NCBI GenBank assembly: GCA_963831005.1
Contig: CAWHOW010000020.1
Coordinates: 1-64,000, forward strand
Direction of reading: 5' to 3'
DNA length: 64,000 nt
DNA from: CAWHOW01 sp963831005
Lineage (GTDB): Bacteria; Bacteroidota; Bacteroidia; Bacteroidales; CG2-30-32-10
The position numbers and the translations under genes are program-made. This document shows positions 33,781-43,436 of the stretch, piece by piece. Within the stretch, counting starts at the first letter, position 1. Each line of letters starts with the position of its first letter. The notes under the pieces were generated by a model that did not search any database, was not told where the DNA came from, and worked only from the letters and a program-made list of their open reading frames with translations.

Positions 33781-35244
33781 GCATACGCGTAAAGCTAATG
33801 GGACAAAAATAAACATTAACCTGTTGATAAGAAAGAGATTCGGTAAGTAAAACAAAAAATAAAAAAGAGGCTATTTGTAGATCAAAACACTACTAATGAA
33901 AACAAATAGCCTCAAAGGGAATAAATCCCTAAGCAAAGGAAATAATATTTTTGAAAAGATAGCAAGAAGAAGCATAAATAGAATAGCAAAGCTAAGTGGA
34001 TATAAAAAACGAAACAGAGGCAAAATAGATGTAAGGAGTTTAATTATTGGATTTATGATGATGGTATCTAAAAAAATGAATACATATGAAGCGCTGGCAT
34101 CAGAGCTATCTGTTTTGGTGGGAAAATCTTTAACAAGGCAAGCGGTAGAGAGCCGGATGAATCCAGAAACGTCAGTTATGATGAGAATGGTATTAGAAGA
34201 AAAATTGACAGAGAGCATAAATCAAACTAAGTTGAAAGATAATGAGGCGATAATGTCAAAATTCAGGAGTGTAAATATAGAAGACAGCACAATACTTCAC
34301 TTGCCAGACGAATTATCAAAAGAGTTTCCGGGAAATGTATCAAGAGGAAAAAAGAAATCGCAAGCCAAGGTACATGCTTTGTACAATTTTACAAATAATA
34401 GTTTTTCATTTTTAGATATTCATAGTTTTAAAGATAACGATCAGTCATTATCACCAAAGGTATTGCCATATGTGAGCAAAGAAGATTTGTTACTCAGGGA
34501 TATGGGCTTTTTGGTACTGGATGTTTTAGAAGAATTACTTTCAAAAGGAGTTTACGTCATTTCAAGAAAGAATGCACAAACAAAAGTATATGATTCGCAA
34601 ACTGTAGAGGAAATAAATTTAGCAAAAGAACTTCGCAAAAAGCATTTCTTCGATAAAAAGGTTTTAGTTGGAAAAACAAAAAAAATAGAAATGCGATTAA
34701 TCATATTGCCACTACCTTCGGCGCAAGCGGAAGAACGAAGAAGAAAAGCAAAGCAGGACAGGGATAGACGATTAAATCATAGTAAAGAATATTATGAGTT
34801 ATTGGGATATGCAATATACATCACAAACTTGCCCTTATCAATATGCAGTGCAAAAGAAATACAGAAGTTGTATGGATTGCGTTGGCAAATTGAAATAATT
34901 TTTAAAAGTTGGAAAAGTTGTTTTTCATTTGAAAAACTGATTCCAACAAAATGTAAAAACCCTGAAAGAATTTATATTATGATAAATCTATTGCTATTGT
35001 ATATTCTGCTGTTTCAAGTAGTCTGGTATAACAGTTTGTCAAAAAATAAGGAAGGGCATTCAAGATTAATCATACTTAAAATGGCAAAATTCTTTATGCA
35101 ACATTTTGGCATAATATTAACCATTGAAAGTGATAAAAAATTAATAAAACAAATTAGAACGCAATGCTGCTATGATAATAGAAAAGACAGGCTAAACACA
35201 ATGGAGAAATATGGAAATCTGGCTGCTTAAGTTGACGCGTATGC
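33781..35244. mobile_element. IS4-family insertion sequence
   Basis: One intact transposase is flanked by inverted repeats: GCATACGCGT at 33781-33790 and ACGCGTATGC at 35235-35244, with weaker similarity further in. The expected target duplication was not found. It lies between the exporter and nucleotidyltransferase genes. Confidence 0.75.
33896..35230 (+). CDS. IS4-family transposase
   Basis: The 444-residue DDE transposase shows the first Asp in SVNIEDSTILHLP, the second in LLLRDMGFLVLDVL, and the YREK signature in LYGLRWQIEIIFKSWKS (Y-2-R-3-E-6-K). The N-terminal helical region is rich in Arg/Lys. The frame is intact and the terminal repeats are present, so it could be functional. A short noncoding leader of about 110 bases precedes the start. 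Confidence 0.9.
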   Translation: MKTNSLKGNKSLSKGNNIFEKIARRSINRIAKLSGYKKRNRGKIDVRSLIIGFMMMVSKKMNTYEALASELSVLVGKSLTRQAVESRMNPETSVMMRMVLEEKLTESINQTKLKDNEAIMSKFRSVNIEDSTILHLPDELSKEFPGNVSRGKKKSQAKVHALYNFTNNSFSFLDIHSFKDNDQSLSPKVLPYVSKEDLLLRDMGFLVLDVLEELLSKGVYVISRKNAQTKVYDSQTVEEINLAKELRKKHFFDKKVLVGKTKKIEMRLIILPLPSAQAEERRRKAKQDRDRRLNHSKEYYELLGYAIYITNLPLSICSAKEIQKLYGLRWQIEIIFKSWKSCFSFEKLIPTKCKNPERIYIMINLLLLYILLFQVVWYNSLSKNKEGHSRLIILKMAKFFMQHFGIILTIESDKKLIKQIRTQCCYDNRKDRLNTMEKYGNLAA

Positions 35245-35330
35245 TCATTATCGGGACAAGTTGTCAGGATGAATTCCGCGAAGGGGAAGCAATCTGTCTT
35301 CTGGTAAGATTTGGAATAAATAGCAAAGAA

Positions 35331-36566
35331 TCATGAATTTTCCTTGCGTTTCAGAAGATGGGTAAAAAGAGCAGTAATACCTGATTTAATTCTTACAAGG
35401 TAATACCAGTAGATTAAACCCTTGTGTTTTATATGGTATCGCTTGCTCATAAATGCTAAAGAAGGGAAAATGTCCCCTGTCAAATACTTTAATTTATTTT
35501 TAAAACCATTTATCTTTCCCAGACTTTTAATATTAATGTTACTGATCTCATTTGAAATTTCTTTTCTGTTTCCTTTAAGGTAATGAATAAATAATCTTTC
35601 TGTTGCTTTATCTATGTATTGAAAGGCGGATTGTTTAATTTTTTCAGGCAGAGGAGCATTGAAATATTTATCTGCAAGACAAAGTAGACTGAAAACATTT
35701 TTACTGCAATTACATTTGTCGCAAGACTCTTCAAATGAAGTCCAGTCAATTTCATTTTGATATTTTTTTAATACTTCAGCGATATCACAAAAAGAATAAA
35801 GTTGTATCATCCCGTTACGAAAATGCTGGTCAAAATGAATGCAGAGATGTTGCAGCAGATCATTCGGCGATAGTACCAGTGTTTTTACTCCATAAATAGT
35901 TGCAGGTATTGCATGTTTCCAATAATTTTCAATGCTAACCTGATAATCAAAATCGTCAGGAAGGACTTTTTGATGAATTTCAATGGAAACGCCATTCAGC
36001 ATCATAGGGGGCAGGTGTTTCACATCGTGTTGCCTTCTTATAAAACTTGTTTTTACGCGCTCCAGAGTTGAATACCCCATACCCATAAGGATATCTCTGC
36101 ATGGTATAGCATCTGCATTCTTTACAAGCAGATCTACATCGCTCATCTGACGTAGACCGATATCCTTATATATTGATTCAGCAAGAAAGATTCCTTTTAA
36201 TGCTATAAAAGATATTCCCTGCAAAGAAAAAGCATTCACTGCATTCTTGAACTGTTCATATAAAACGGCATTGCGGCTAAGAGATACTAAATAAGTTTGT
36301 TTAAATTTTGCTAAGGTTTTTAGTGGTACTTCATTATTATGTTGAACCAGAGAAAGGTTTTTATATGCCAAAGGAGCTATACTGTTACGAATAGCATTAA
36401 AAGTAAAATATTTCCAGTCATTAACAGCGCTGATCAATTCCTTCATGAAATGAATTTCTTCAGCAGAAGGATCAAGCCTGGCAGCTGCCAGTAAAAGTTT
36501 ATCTTCAGCAGATAAGTTCAAGAGGAATGAATATTTTTTTAAAATTATAAAAAAATGCTGAATCAA
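35331..36566 (-). CDS. Nucleotidyltransferase family protein (NTP_transf_5)
   Basis: The 411-residue protein has the nucleotidyltransferase core GISFIALKGIFLAESIY, then GLRQMSDVDLLVKN (DxD metal ligands) and VSIEIHQKV (third acidic residue). The rest is helical. This family often occurs in lasso-peptide and related RiPP loci and beside HprK-like kinases; its reaction there is unknown. It is transcribed towards the kinase/exporter genes from the opposite strand, with an IS4 in between, and has TTTGCG repeats upstream. Confidence 0.82.
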   Translation of the reverse strand: MIQHFFIILKKYSFLLNLSAEDKLLLAAARLDPSAEEIHFMKELISAVNDWKYFTFNAIRNSIAPLAYKNLSLVQHNNEVPLKTLAKFKQTYLVSLSRNAVLYEQFKNAVNAFSLQGISFIALKGIFLAESIYKDIGLRQMSDVDLLVKNADAIPCRDILMGMGYSTLERVKTSFIRRQHDVKHLPPMMLNGVSIEIHQKVLPDDFDYQVSIENYWKHAIPATIYGVKTLVLSPNDLLQHLCIHFDQHFRNGMIQLYSFCDIAEVLKKYQNEIDWTSFEESCDKCNCSKNVFSLLCLADKYFNAPLPEKIKQSAFQYIDKATERLFIHYLKGNRKEISNEISNINIKSLGKINGFKNKLKYLTGDIFPSLAFMSKRYHIKHKGLIYWYYLVRIKSGITALFTHLLKRKENS

Positions 36567-36790
36567 CTATAATTCCCTGCGAACTTTGCGGTGCACTTTG
36601 CGATCTCTGCATGAACCAGATTACGCAAATCTTTCTCGCAAAGCGCGCAAAGAAATATAAACGCAAAGAACGCAAAAAAGTTTTATTGAAAATCTGAGAA
36701 ATTTTGTATTGATTATAATTCTCTGCGTGTTTTGCTTAATCTTTGCGATCTCTGCGTGAACCAAATAAGAAAAAATATTTTGCGTTTTTT
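36567..36790. repeat. TTTGCG-rich repeats, two units
   Basis: 36570-36680 (CTGCGAACTTTGCGGTGC, GCAAAGCGCGCAAAG, CGCAAAGAACGC) and 36712-36790 (CTCTGCGTGTTTTGC, TTTGCGATCTCTGCGTGAAC) belong to the repeat family around the GxxExxY gene, here without any cassette gene. Confidence 0.7.
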
Positions 36791-38442
36791 TCAGAATCCC
36801 CAATTCATGCCGGCATTAATAGTATTTGTATTGCCCAGAAAATATGCAGGCTCATATATTTTCAGTTTATCTTTTATGAATGCGTTGGAATATCCGGCAA
36901 AAAGGAAATATGTCATTATATACTTCATATGAAAATGTAATTGAAACAGATTTATTGTACCATACAACACTGCTAATAAACGGTACCCCCAGCCCACTGT
37001 TGTTCACACCGGTAATAAGGATACTCTGGTCCCTTCTCAGCAAAATCATATGATAAGGTCGCATTTAATCCCCTTATAAGCTTATATTTTAAAGCAAAAA
37101 AATATTCCTGGGAATTATCCCTCAGATAATTTCCCATATTGTACCCGTCCGACATATAGGTTGTGGTGGGTATAAAATGTTGATAGGTCATTGGGTTTGT
37201 GCGCGTGTATTCTGCAATTAAACAGAGATTCTGTAGTGGAAAACCCGAATATGAAAATCCGCCTTTAAAGCTTATAAAGTTCGATTCCTTTTGAGGATTC
37301 CACATATTTGAAATGTTTATCTCATCGATGTAAACCGAAGTATATAAATTCAGATGCTTTATTTGCCTCGAAGAAATATCAAAAAACATTTGAGAATTTT
37401 GCCCGGCATAATTATTCATGCCATTCTGACTATGATCAATAGCATCAAAGAACATAAAAGGTATCAGGTATCCGGGGTTAATGCCGTTATTATCGCTGTA
37501 TACTATTGAATTGCCAAACGAAATATTCAATCTTTTGAAAGGTGTTAAAGTAAACATATTTGCCGCAAAATACTTAGGGTAATATACTATTCGAGTTCCG
37601 TAATTGTATTTATAAGATTGAAGACTATCAACCACAAGCGATGTAAGCCATCCATGTATATAATTAAAATCGAACCATTTTACAGGATTAATATGTAATT
37701 TCAGAAAGGGGAACGAAGGGGCTTTTGTCGAAATTATATTTGCTCCATTATAATTGTTGCCCCATGAGATATTATCCTTAATTAAACCCAAACTGCCCCA
37801 TGCCCATGAATACGTTATACCCCCTTTAATTTCTTCATAATCTCCCCCGCTACCTTTGTCATCCAGCTTTATTGAACCTCCAGTCTGCTGATTAAGATAA
37901 GTCGGTAAATCAAATAACTCTGATTCATGGTTATCTCTCAAACTGGAATACACCCCCCAGTGCTTTCCTATGTTTCCATAAGCTTCAGCTCCGTTCCAGC
38001 GGTGATAATTTGAACCCTTTTCATTATCATAATAATCTATTCCCAAAATAGGGTTGACAGTCAGAGTGAATAAAGAATCTTTATAATAAAATAGATCCGT
38101 TCTTTTATTCAATAATGATTTTGACCGTGAAATCAGGTTCTTCCCTAAATAATCTTTGTCTTCAAATCCAGGCAGCTCTTTATTATAATCCTTAAGATAA
38201 AATTTTAATTCTTGTTGCTGAAGTTTATTTAACTGAGATAGTTTACCATAAGCTTCTTTTAGTTTTCCGGCAATATACTTTCTTGAATAAGGTTTTATTG
38301 CCGAATTTATTGAGATCACCTGATAGTTTGCAAGTTCATCAAGAAAATCATAAATATTAGTATTGCTGACATTCTGATATACTTCCTGTGAAAAAGAAAA
38401 GTTAATAATAAACAATAAAATCAGCAAAAGGTATTTACGCAT
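36791..38442 (-). pseudogene. Capsule assembly Wzi-family outer-membrane protein, frameshifted C-terminus
   Basis: A signal peptide (RKYLLLILLFIINFSFS) precedes a barrel protein of the Wzi/caps_synth type: NNYNGANIISTKAPSFPFLK, YPYYRCEQQWAGG, many alternating aromatic strands. The main frame (36973-38442, 489 residues) stops at GGTVY. Downstream the barrel strands continue in other frames (VPFISSVVWYNKSVSITFSY, then YFLFAGYSNAFIKDKLKIY) and finish with GMNWGF at 36791, a natural aromatic barrel end. At least two indels are needed to join them. The family anchors or helps organise capsule at the surface, matching the divergent export genes. Confidence 0.78.
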
Positions 38443-38627
38443 AATTTAATAAAGAATAATCAGTTACAATAATTGCGGCTTGCAAATATAATAAAAAGTG
38501 AAGTTGGAATTATGAATCTGCTCGCCAAAGAGTGCAGGAATATCATTTTTTTCTTATTTTTGAACAATTATTATTTAAACTGTTTCCGTTTATTGTTTTG
38601 TCCTTTGTTTTAATAAAATTCAAATAA

Positions 38628-39407
38628 ATGAAGATTCTTAAAATTATTTTCATCTGCATAGCTTTTGCAGCTTTCTTTTCATGCACTCCTGAAAAGAAAT
38701 TTGTTTATCTTCAAAAGAAAGATGATAAAACATTTTCTGATTCATCTGCTAAAGCGAAAAAGGTTGATTATAAGATCAAGTCCAATGATTTTTTATATAT
38801 TAAAATTGCTTCTATTGACCAGAATTCAAATGCATTAAATTTAAATGTCTCATCATCATCATCTTCAACTACCAATGGTTCATCGGATATGGGAGGATTA
38901 TACTTTGACAGCTATTATGTCAATGACTCAGGATATGTTTCATTACCATTATTAGGGAAAATACATGTTAAAGACTCCACTACAGAGCAGTGTCAGTCAA
39001 GTATTCAGAAATTGGTTGATGTATATTTAAAAAATTCATTAGTTATTGTTAGGCTAGCTAATTTTAAAGTTACTATATTAGGTGAAGTCAATAAGCCAGG
39101 TACATTTATGGTTTATAATTCACATATTAATATCCTGGATGCAATTGGACTTGCCGGTGACCTGACAATAAATGGAAGCAGAAAAGAAATAATGCTTATA
39201 CGTCATAACACTCCGGATAAAATAGTTTACCTGGACCTGACAGACATTAACCTTATTCATTCCGATTATTATTATTTATCACCTGAAGATATTATTTACA
39301 TTAAACCTTTAAGGGCAAAATATTTCGGAACAAATCCTTTCCCTTTTGCAACCGTTTTTTCTGTTATATCAACTTTGTTGCTTTTAATAGATTTTTTTCA
39401 TAAATAA
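38628..39407 (+). CDS. Polysaccharide export outer-membrane lipoprotein (Wza/OPX-like)
   Basis: The 259-residue lipoprotein has a lipobox (AFAAFFSC). It then has a poly-export domain (KKVDYKIKSNDFLYIKI, YVSLPLLGKIHVKDST) and an SLBB-type segment (VTILGEVNKPGTFMVYNSHI). A C-terminal hydrophobic segment (FATVFSVISTLLLLIDFF) could span the outer membrane, as OPX proteins do. It is followed after 18 bases by the Wzc-like kinase. Together they form the trans-envelope export conduit. Confidence 0.9.
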   Translation: MKILKIIFICIAFAAFFSCTPEKKFVYLQKKDDKTFSDSSAKAKKVDYKIKSNDFLYIKIASIDQNSNALNLNVSSSSSSTTNGSSDMGGLYFDSYYVNDSGYVSLPLLGKIHVKDSTTEQCQSSIQKLVDVYLKNSLVIVRLANFKVTILGEVNKPGTFMVYNSHINILDAIGLAGDLTINGSRKEIMLIRHNTPDKIVYLDLTDINLIHSDYYYLSPEDIIYIKPLRAKYFGTNPFPFATVFSVISTLLLLIDFFHK

Positions 39408-39425
39408 AAATTCTAATCTAATACG

Positions 39426-41855
39426 ATGGAAGACAACTCAAACATCCATACAGTTTTTGAGGATATAGATAAGACCAGACAGATCAATACCAAAGCTATT
39501 TTATATAAATTGCTGGCCTCCTGGAAGTTTTTCTTAGCTTTTACATTAATCACATTTGCAGTGGCATTTATTTATAACAGATATACTGTTCCAATTTATG
39601 AAGTAAGCTGTAAAGTATTAATTAAGGATGATTCCAAAAATAGCTTTTCGGACCAGGACAATCTGCTAAAAGAGATGTCCTTATTTAAGAAAGAGGTTAA
39701 TCTGATCAATGAAATGGGTATTTTAAGGTCAAAAACATTATCAAGAAAGACCGTTTTTGATCTGAATTTATTTATCTCTTATTATACTTCCAGTAAACAG
39801 TTGAAACGAACACTTGAAATTTATAAAGACTGCCCTTTTACTGTTGAAATTGACACTTCACATGTTCAGTTACTTAACGTTCCTATAAATGTCCGTCTGC
39901 TTCCTAATGGGAAATACAATATTAAAATCGACAATTTCGATAATGCTTATGAATATAACTTTGGCAATCTATTGGTATCAGGTAACCCTGTTCAATATTA
40001 TAAGATTGACACTTCCTTAATGTTTGGGGCACAGTTTAAAAATCAGTTTTTATCATTAAAACTCAAATTAAATCCTAATTTCAATTTGGATAATTCAAGA
40101 AATTATTACTTTATCATCAATAATTCTCAGGAAATAGGAGCGGGATACGCCGCAAGCCTTGCGGTTGCCCCTATTGAAAAAGATGCTTCCATAGTGGAGT
40201 TGAAAATAAGATCCAATGTGCCCCAGAAAGCTATTGATTTTTTAAATAAGCTTTCCGAAAATTATATTGAACTTGGATTGGAAGAAAAGAATATAAATGC
40301 TGTCAAAACCATTAATTTTATTGATATGCAGCTTGTCGGCATTTCTGATTCTTTAAATTCAGTGGAAAATCTTCTCGAAAATTTCAAGTCAGAGAACCAG
40401 TTCATCGACTTGCCAGAAGAAGCAAAAGCTACTGTTGGGAAATTAGCAGATCAGGACAAAGAGAAGGCCCTTAAAAACATAGAAATAAAATATTATGAAT
40501 ATACACTTGACTATTTAAACAATAAAAAAGATTATACAGATATAATTCTACCGGTTTCTATGGGACTAGCTGATGCTTCGCTGAATTCTCTGGTCACTGA
40601 ATTAATTACACTATCGCAGGAAAAAAATAAAATTGCTATCAGTTCTACTGAAAAAAACCCTTATTATTCTGTTATCGAGAGCGATATTGCTGCTACTAAA
40701 AAAGCTGCGATTTCAGCTGTACAGAATTCATTGAATATAGCCAGGCTTACTTTAAATGATATAAATAAAAAAATTGAAGAAACAGAGTCCAAAGTAAATA
40801 AATTACCAAAGAAAGAAAGACAACTTCTTGAAATTCAAAGGAAATTCAACTTAAGTGATGATGTTTATAATTTCCTTTTGCAGAAAAAGGCAGAGGCTTC
40901 TATAGCTAAAGCATCTAATATTTCTGATATTAAAATTATTGACAGGGCAGAATTGGTTGCTAAAGTGCATCCAAATAAATCCCGGAATTATTTGATCGCT
41001 CTTTTGTTAGGCCTTCTCATACCTTTTTTGATTCTTTTTATCAGAGAATATTTAAATGAAACAATAAAGGATAAAAAAGATATTGATGATAATTCCTCAC
41101 TTACATTACTTGGAAGTATTGCGCACAGCAACCAAAAAACCGAGTTGGCTCTTATTGAAAACCCCCGGTCATTAGTGGCTGAAACAATCAGGATATTGAG
41201 GTCAAATCTTGATTTTGTTTTTGTAAATAATAATAAAGATGAAGGCAAAATAATTACAATTACTTCTGCCATAAGTGCGGAAGGTAAAACATTTTGCTCA
41301 ATGAATATTGCCTGTGCATTTGCAATTTCTGATAAAAAAACTTTGCTTATCGGCGCAGACCTTCGCAAACCAAAAATTTTTAAAGATTTTGATTTGACAA
41401 ATAACAATGGGTTGTCTTCTTACCTGATAGGAAAATCAAGTTTAGAAGAAATCACAAATGAAACCAATATCAAGAACTTATATTTAATTACAGCAGGTCC
41501 CGTTCCTCCTAACCCTTCTGAGCTATTGGCTTCGGATAAATTTATAGAGTTATTATCCATTTTACGAAAGAAATTCGATTATATCATATTTGACACTCCT
41601 CCAGCAGGACTTGTTTCTGATGCTGTTTCAGTGATGAAACACAGTGATACGATTTTATATGTGTTGAGACAAAATCATACAAGTAAAAAAGTTTTAATTG
41701 AATTAAATGATTTTGTTAATACAACTGGATTAAAAAATATTTACCTTGTTTTAAATGATATTTTATACAAGAAGAATAAATATGGTAAATATTACGGTCG
41801 TTATGGGTATAGTGGCTATGGGTATACATATTCCGGATACTATTATGAAGAGTAA
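39426..41855 (+). CDS. Polysaccharide co-polymerase tyrosine kinase (Wzc-like)
   Basis: The 809-residue protein has an N-terminal Wzz domain with a first membrane segment (FFLAFTLITFAVAFIYN) and a long coiled periplasmic part (about 290-480). A second membrane segment (YLIALLLGLLIPFLILFI) leads into a cytoplasmic BY-kinase domain. That domain shows Walker A ITSAISAEGKTF, Walker A' LLIGADLRKP and Walker B YIIFDTPPAG. The tail is a tyrosine cluster (YGKYYGRYGYSGYGYTYSGY), the autophosphorylation site of this class. It controls chain length and export together with the OPX protein. Confidence 0.93.
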   Translation: MEDNSNIHTVFEDIDKTRQINTKAILYKLLASWKFFLAFTLITFAVAFIYNRYTVPIYEVSCKVLIKDDSKNSFSDQDNLLKEMSLFKKEVNLINEMGILRSKTLSRKTVFDLNLFISYYTSSKQLKRTLEIYKDCPFTVEIDTSHVQLLNVPINVRLLPNGKYNIKIDNFDNAYEYNFGNLLVSGNPVQYYKIDTSLMFGAQFKNQFLSLKLKLNPNFNLDNSRNYYFIINNSQEIGAGYAASLAVAPIEKDASIVELKIRSNVPQKAIDFLNKLSENYIELGLEEKNINAVKTINFIDMQLVGISDSLNSVENLLENFKSENQFIDLPEEAKATVGKLADQDKEKALKNIEIKYYEYTLDYLNNKKDYTDIILPVSMGLADASLNSLVTELITLSQEKNKIAISSTEKNPYYSVIESDIAATKKAAISAVQNSLNIARLTLNDINKKIEETESKVNKLPKKERQLLEIQRKFNLSDDVYNFLLQKKAEASIAKASNISDIKIIDRAELVAKVHPNKSRNYLIALLLGLLIPFLILFIREYLNETIKDKKDIDDNSSLTLLGSIAHSNQKTELALIENPRSLVAETIRILRSNLDFVFVNNNKDEGKIITITSAISAEGKTFCSMNIACAFAISDKKTLLIGADLRKPKIFKDFDLTNNNGLSSYLIGKSSLEEITNETNIKNLYLITAGPVPPNPSELLASDKFIELLSILRKKFDYIIFDTPPAGLVSDAVSVMKHSDTILYVLRQNHTSKKVLIELNDFVNTTGLKNIYLVLNDILYKKNKYGKYYGRYGYSGYGYTYSGYYYEE

Positions 41856-41897
41856 TATTTCAAATATTTTTTCAGGTTATTAGTTCAATAATCCAGA

Positions 41898-43424
41898 ATG
41901 AAAAGAAAAATAATAAATAGTACCATCGTTATTCTTATTGATCTAATTACTTTACTATTTTCATTTATTCTTATTGATTTTTTTAAACCTCTTAACTTAT
42001 CCAGTTATATTCCTGATTATTTTTCTCCTTTTGGTTTATTGTTAGTAATACGTATCCTGATTTTATTAAATAACCAAAGAAAGATTCAATTTGCCAAGAA
42101 TAATGAATTAAACTGGTTAGTAATAAAAGTCAATTTTGTTTCCATTGCTATTTTTGCTGTAATTGTTTTTGCTTTTTCAACTTTCACCTCAAGGCTCGTT
42201 ATATTTGGAACGGTAGGAATATCATTTATTCTTGAATTGATTTATGTTTTTGTTTTTAACATCATCAATAAAATTCGGGTTTATGATGATGATTTCATAC
42301 CTACAGATAATTTTCAGGATACAACAAAAAAAATTCCAAAAGAAGAGGATCATTTTACTGATCATTTTGAAAACGACATTATCAAATCCCTTCATGAAGT
42401 TATAGTGGGAGAGTCAGGCGAAGAAGCCTATCAGTTTATCAGATCAAAAGTTGACATAGGCTCCCCTGAAACACTTATTGTTTCTACAATAACACGCTTT
42501 AATATACTTAAACAGCCATCTGCGCATTTTACTGCTATTATCAATTTAAAAGTAACAAATAATATAAGGCATATTAATAAATTCATTGAAACTGTAAATA
42601 ATAAATTAATTAATGGTGGTAATTTCATAGGATGCTGTGAAACAAATGCACAAAGACATAATAGAATATTCAGCAAATTTCCTTTTGGATTAAAACATAT
42701 CATATTTTTCTTCGATTTTATTTTCCAGAGAGTATGCCCTAAAATTCCCATTTTAAAAAATATCTACTTTTTTATTACCAAGGGACGGAAAAGACCTATC
42801 TCAAAAGCTGAAATACTTGGCCGTCTGGTGAACTGCGGTTTTGAAATCAGGTTATATAAAGATATTGATAACTTATTATATTTTTATGTCAGAAAAGTCA
42901 GGAAACCTTGTTATGATGATAACCCTTCATACGGTCCAATTCTTAAAATGAAAAGGATAGGAAAAGATGGCCGCTTATTAAATATTTACAAGCTGCGTAC
43001 TATGCATCCCTATTCAGAGTATCTTCAGGAATACATATATAAGGAGAATAATCTTCAGGATGGAGGCAAATTTAAAAATGATTTTCGTATTAGTCCATCG
43101 GGGAAATTATTAAGGAAATTTTGGCTTGATGAATTACCTATGCTGATTAATTTTCTTAAAGGAGACATTAAACTCTTCGGCGTACGTCCCTTAAGCCAAC
43201 ATTATTTTTCATTATATCCGGAAGATTTTCAAAAAATAAGGATCACTTATAAACCTGGACTGGTTCCTCCTTTTTATTGCGATTTACCTAAAACATTTCA
43301 GGAAATAATTGAATCTGAAAAAAAATATTTAGAGAAATATGATAAGCATCGTTTCATTACTGATTTCAGATATTTTTTTAAAGCAGTATTTAATATTTTA
43401 TTTAAGAAGGTTCGCAGCAATTAA
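41898..43424 (+). CDS. Initiating sugar transferase with extra central domain
   Basis: The 508-residue protein has four N-terminal membrane segments. An unusual central region (about 165-345) with GGNFIGCCETNAQRH and SKAEILGRLVNCGFEIRLYK resembles a degenerate methyltransferase fold. The C-terminal bacterial sugar-transferase domain shows KMKRIGKDGRLLNIYKLRTM, FWLDELPMLINFLKGD and FGVRPLSQHYFSLYP. The last domain moves a sugar-1-phosphate from UDP-sugar to undecaprenyl phosphate, starting each repeat unit. As the last plus-strand gene of the module it would feed the glycosyltransferases of the minus-strand operon; that link is inferred. Confidence 0.88.
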   Translation: MKRKIINSTIVILIDLITLLFSFILIDFFKPLNLSSYIPDYFSPFGLLLVIRILILLNNQRKIQFAKNNELNWLVIKVNFVSIAIFAVIVFAFSTFTSRLVIFGTVGISFILELIYVFVFNIINKIRVYDDDFIPTDNFQDTTKKIPKEEDHFTDHFENDIIKSLHEVIVGESGEEAYQFIRSKVDIGSPETLIVSTITRFNILKQPSAHFTAIINLKVTNNIRHINKFIETVNNKLINGGNFIGCCETNAQRHNRIFSKFPFGLKHIIFFFDFIFQRVCPKIPILKNIYFFITKGRKRPISKAEILGRLVNCGFEIRLYKDIDNLLYFYVRKVRKPCYDDNPSYGPILKMKRIGKDGRLLNIYKLRTMHPYSEYLQEYIYKENNLQDGGKFKNDFRISPSGKLLRKFWLDELPMLINFLKGDIKLFGVRPLSQHYFSLYPEDFQKIRITYKPGLVPPFYCDLPKTFQEIIESEKKYLEKYDKHRFITDFRYFFKAVFNILFKKVRSN

Positions 43425-43436
43425 CAATATTTAATT

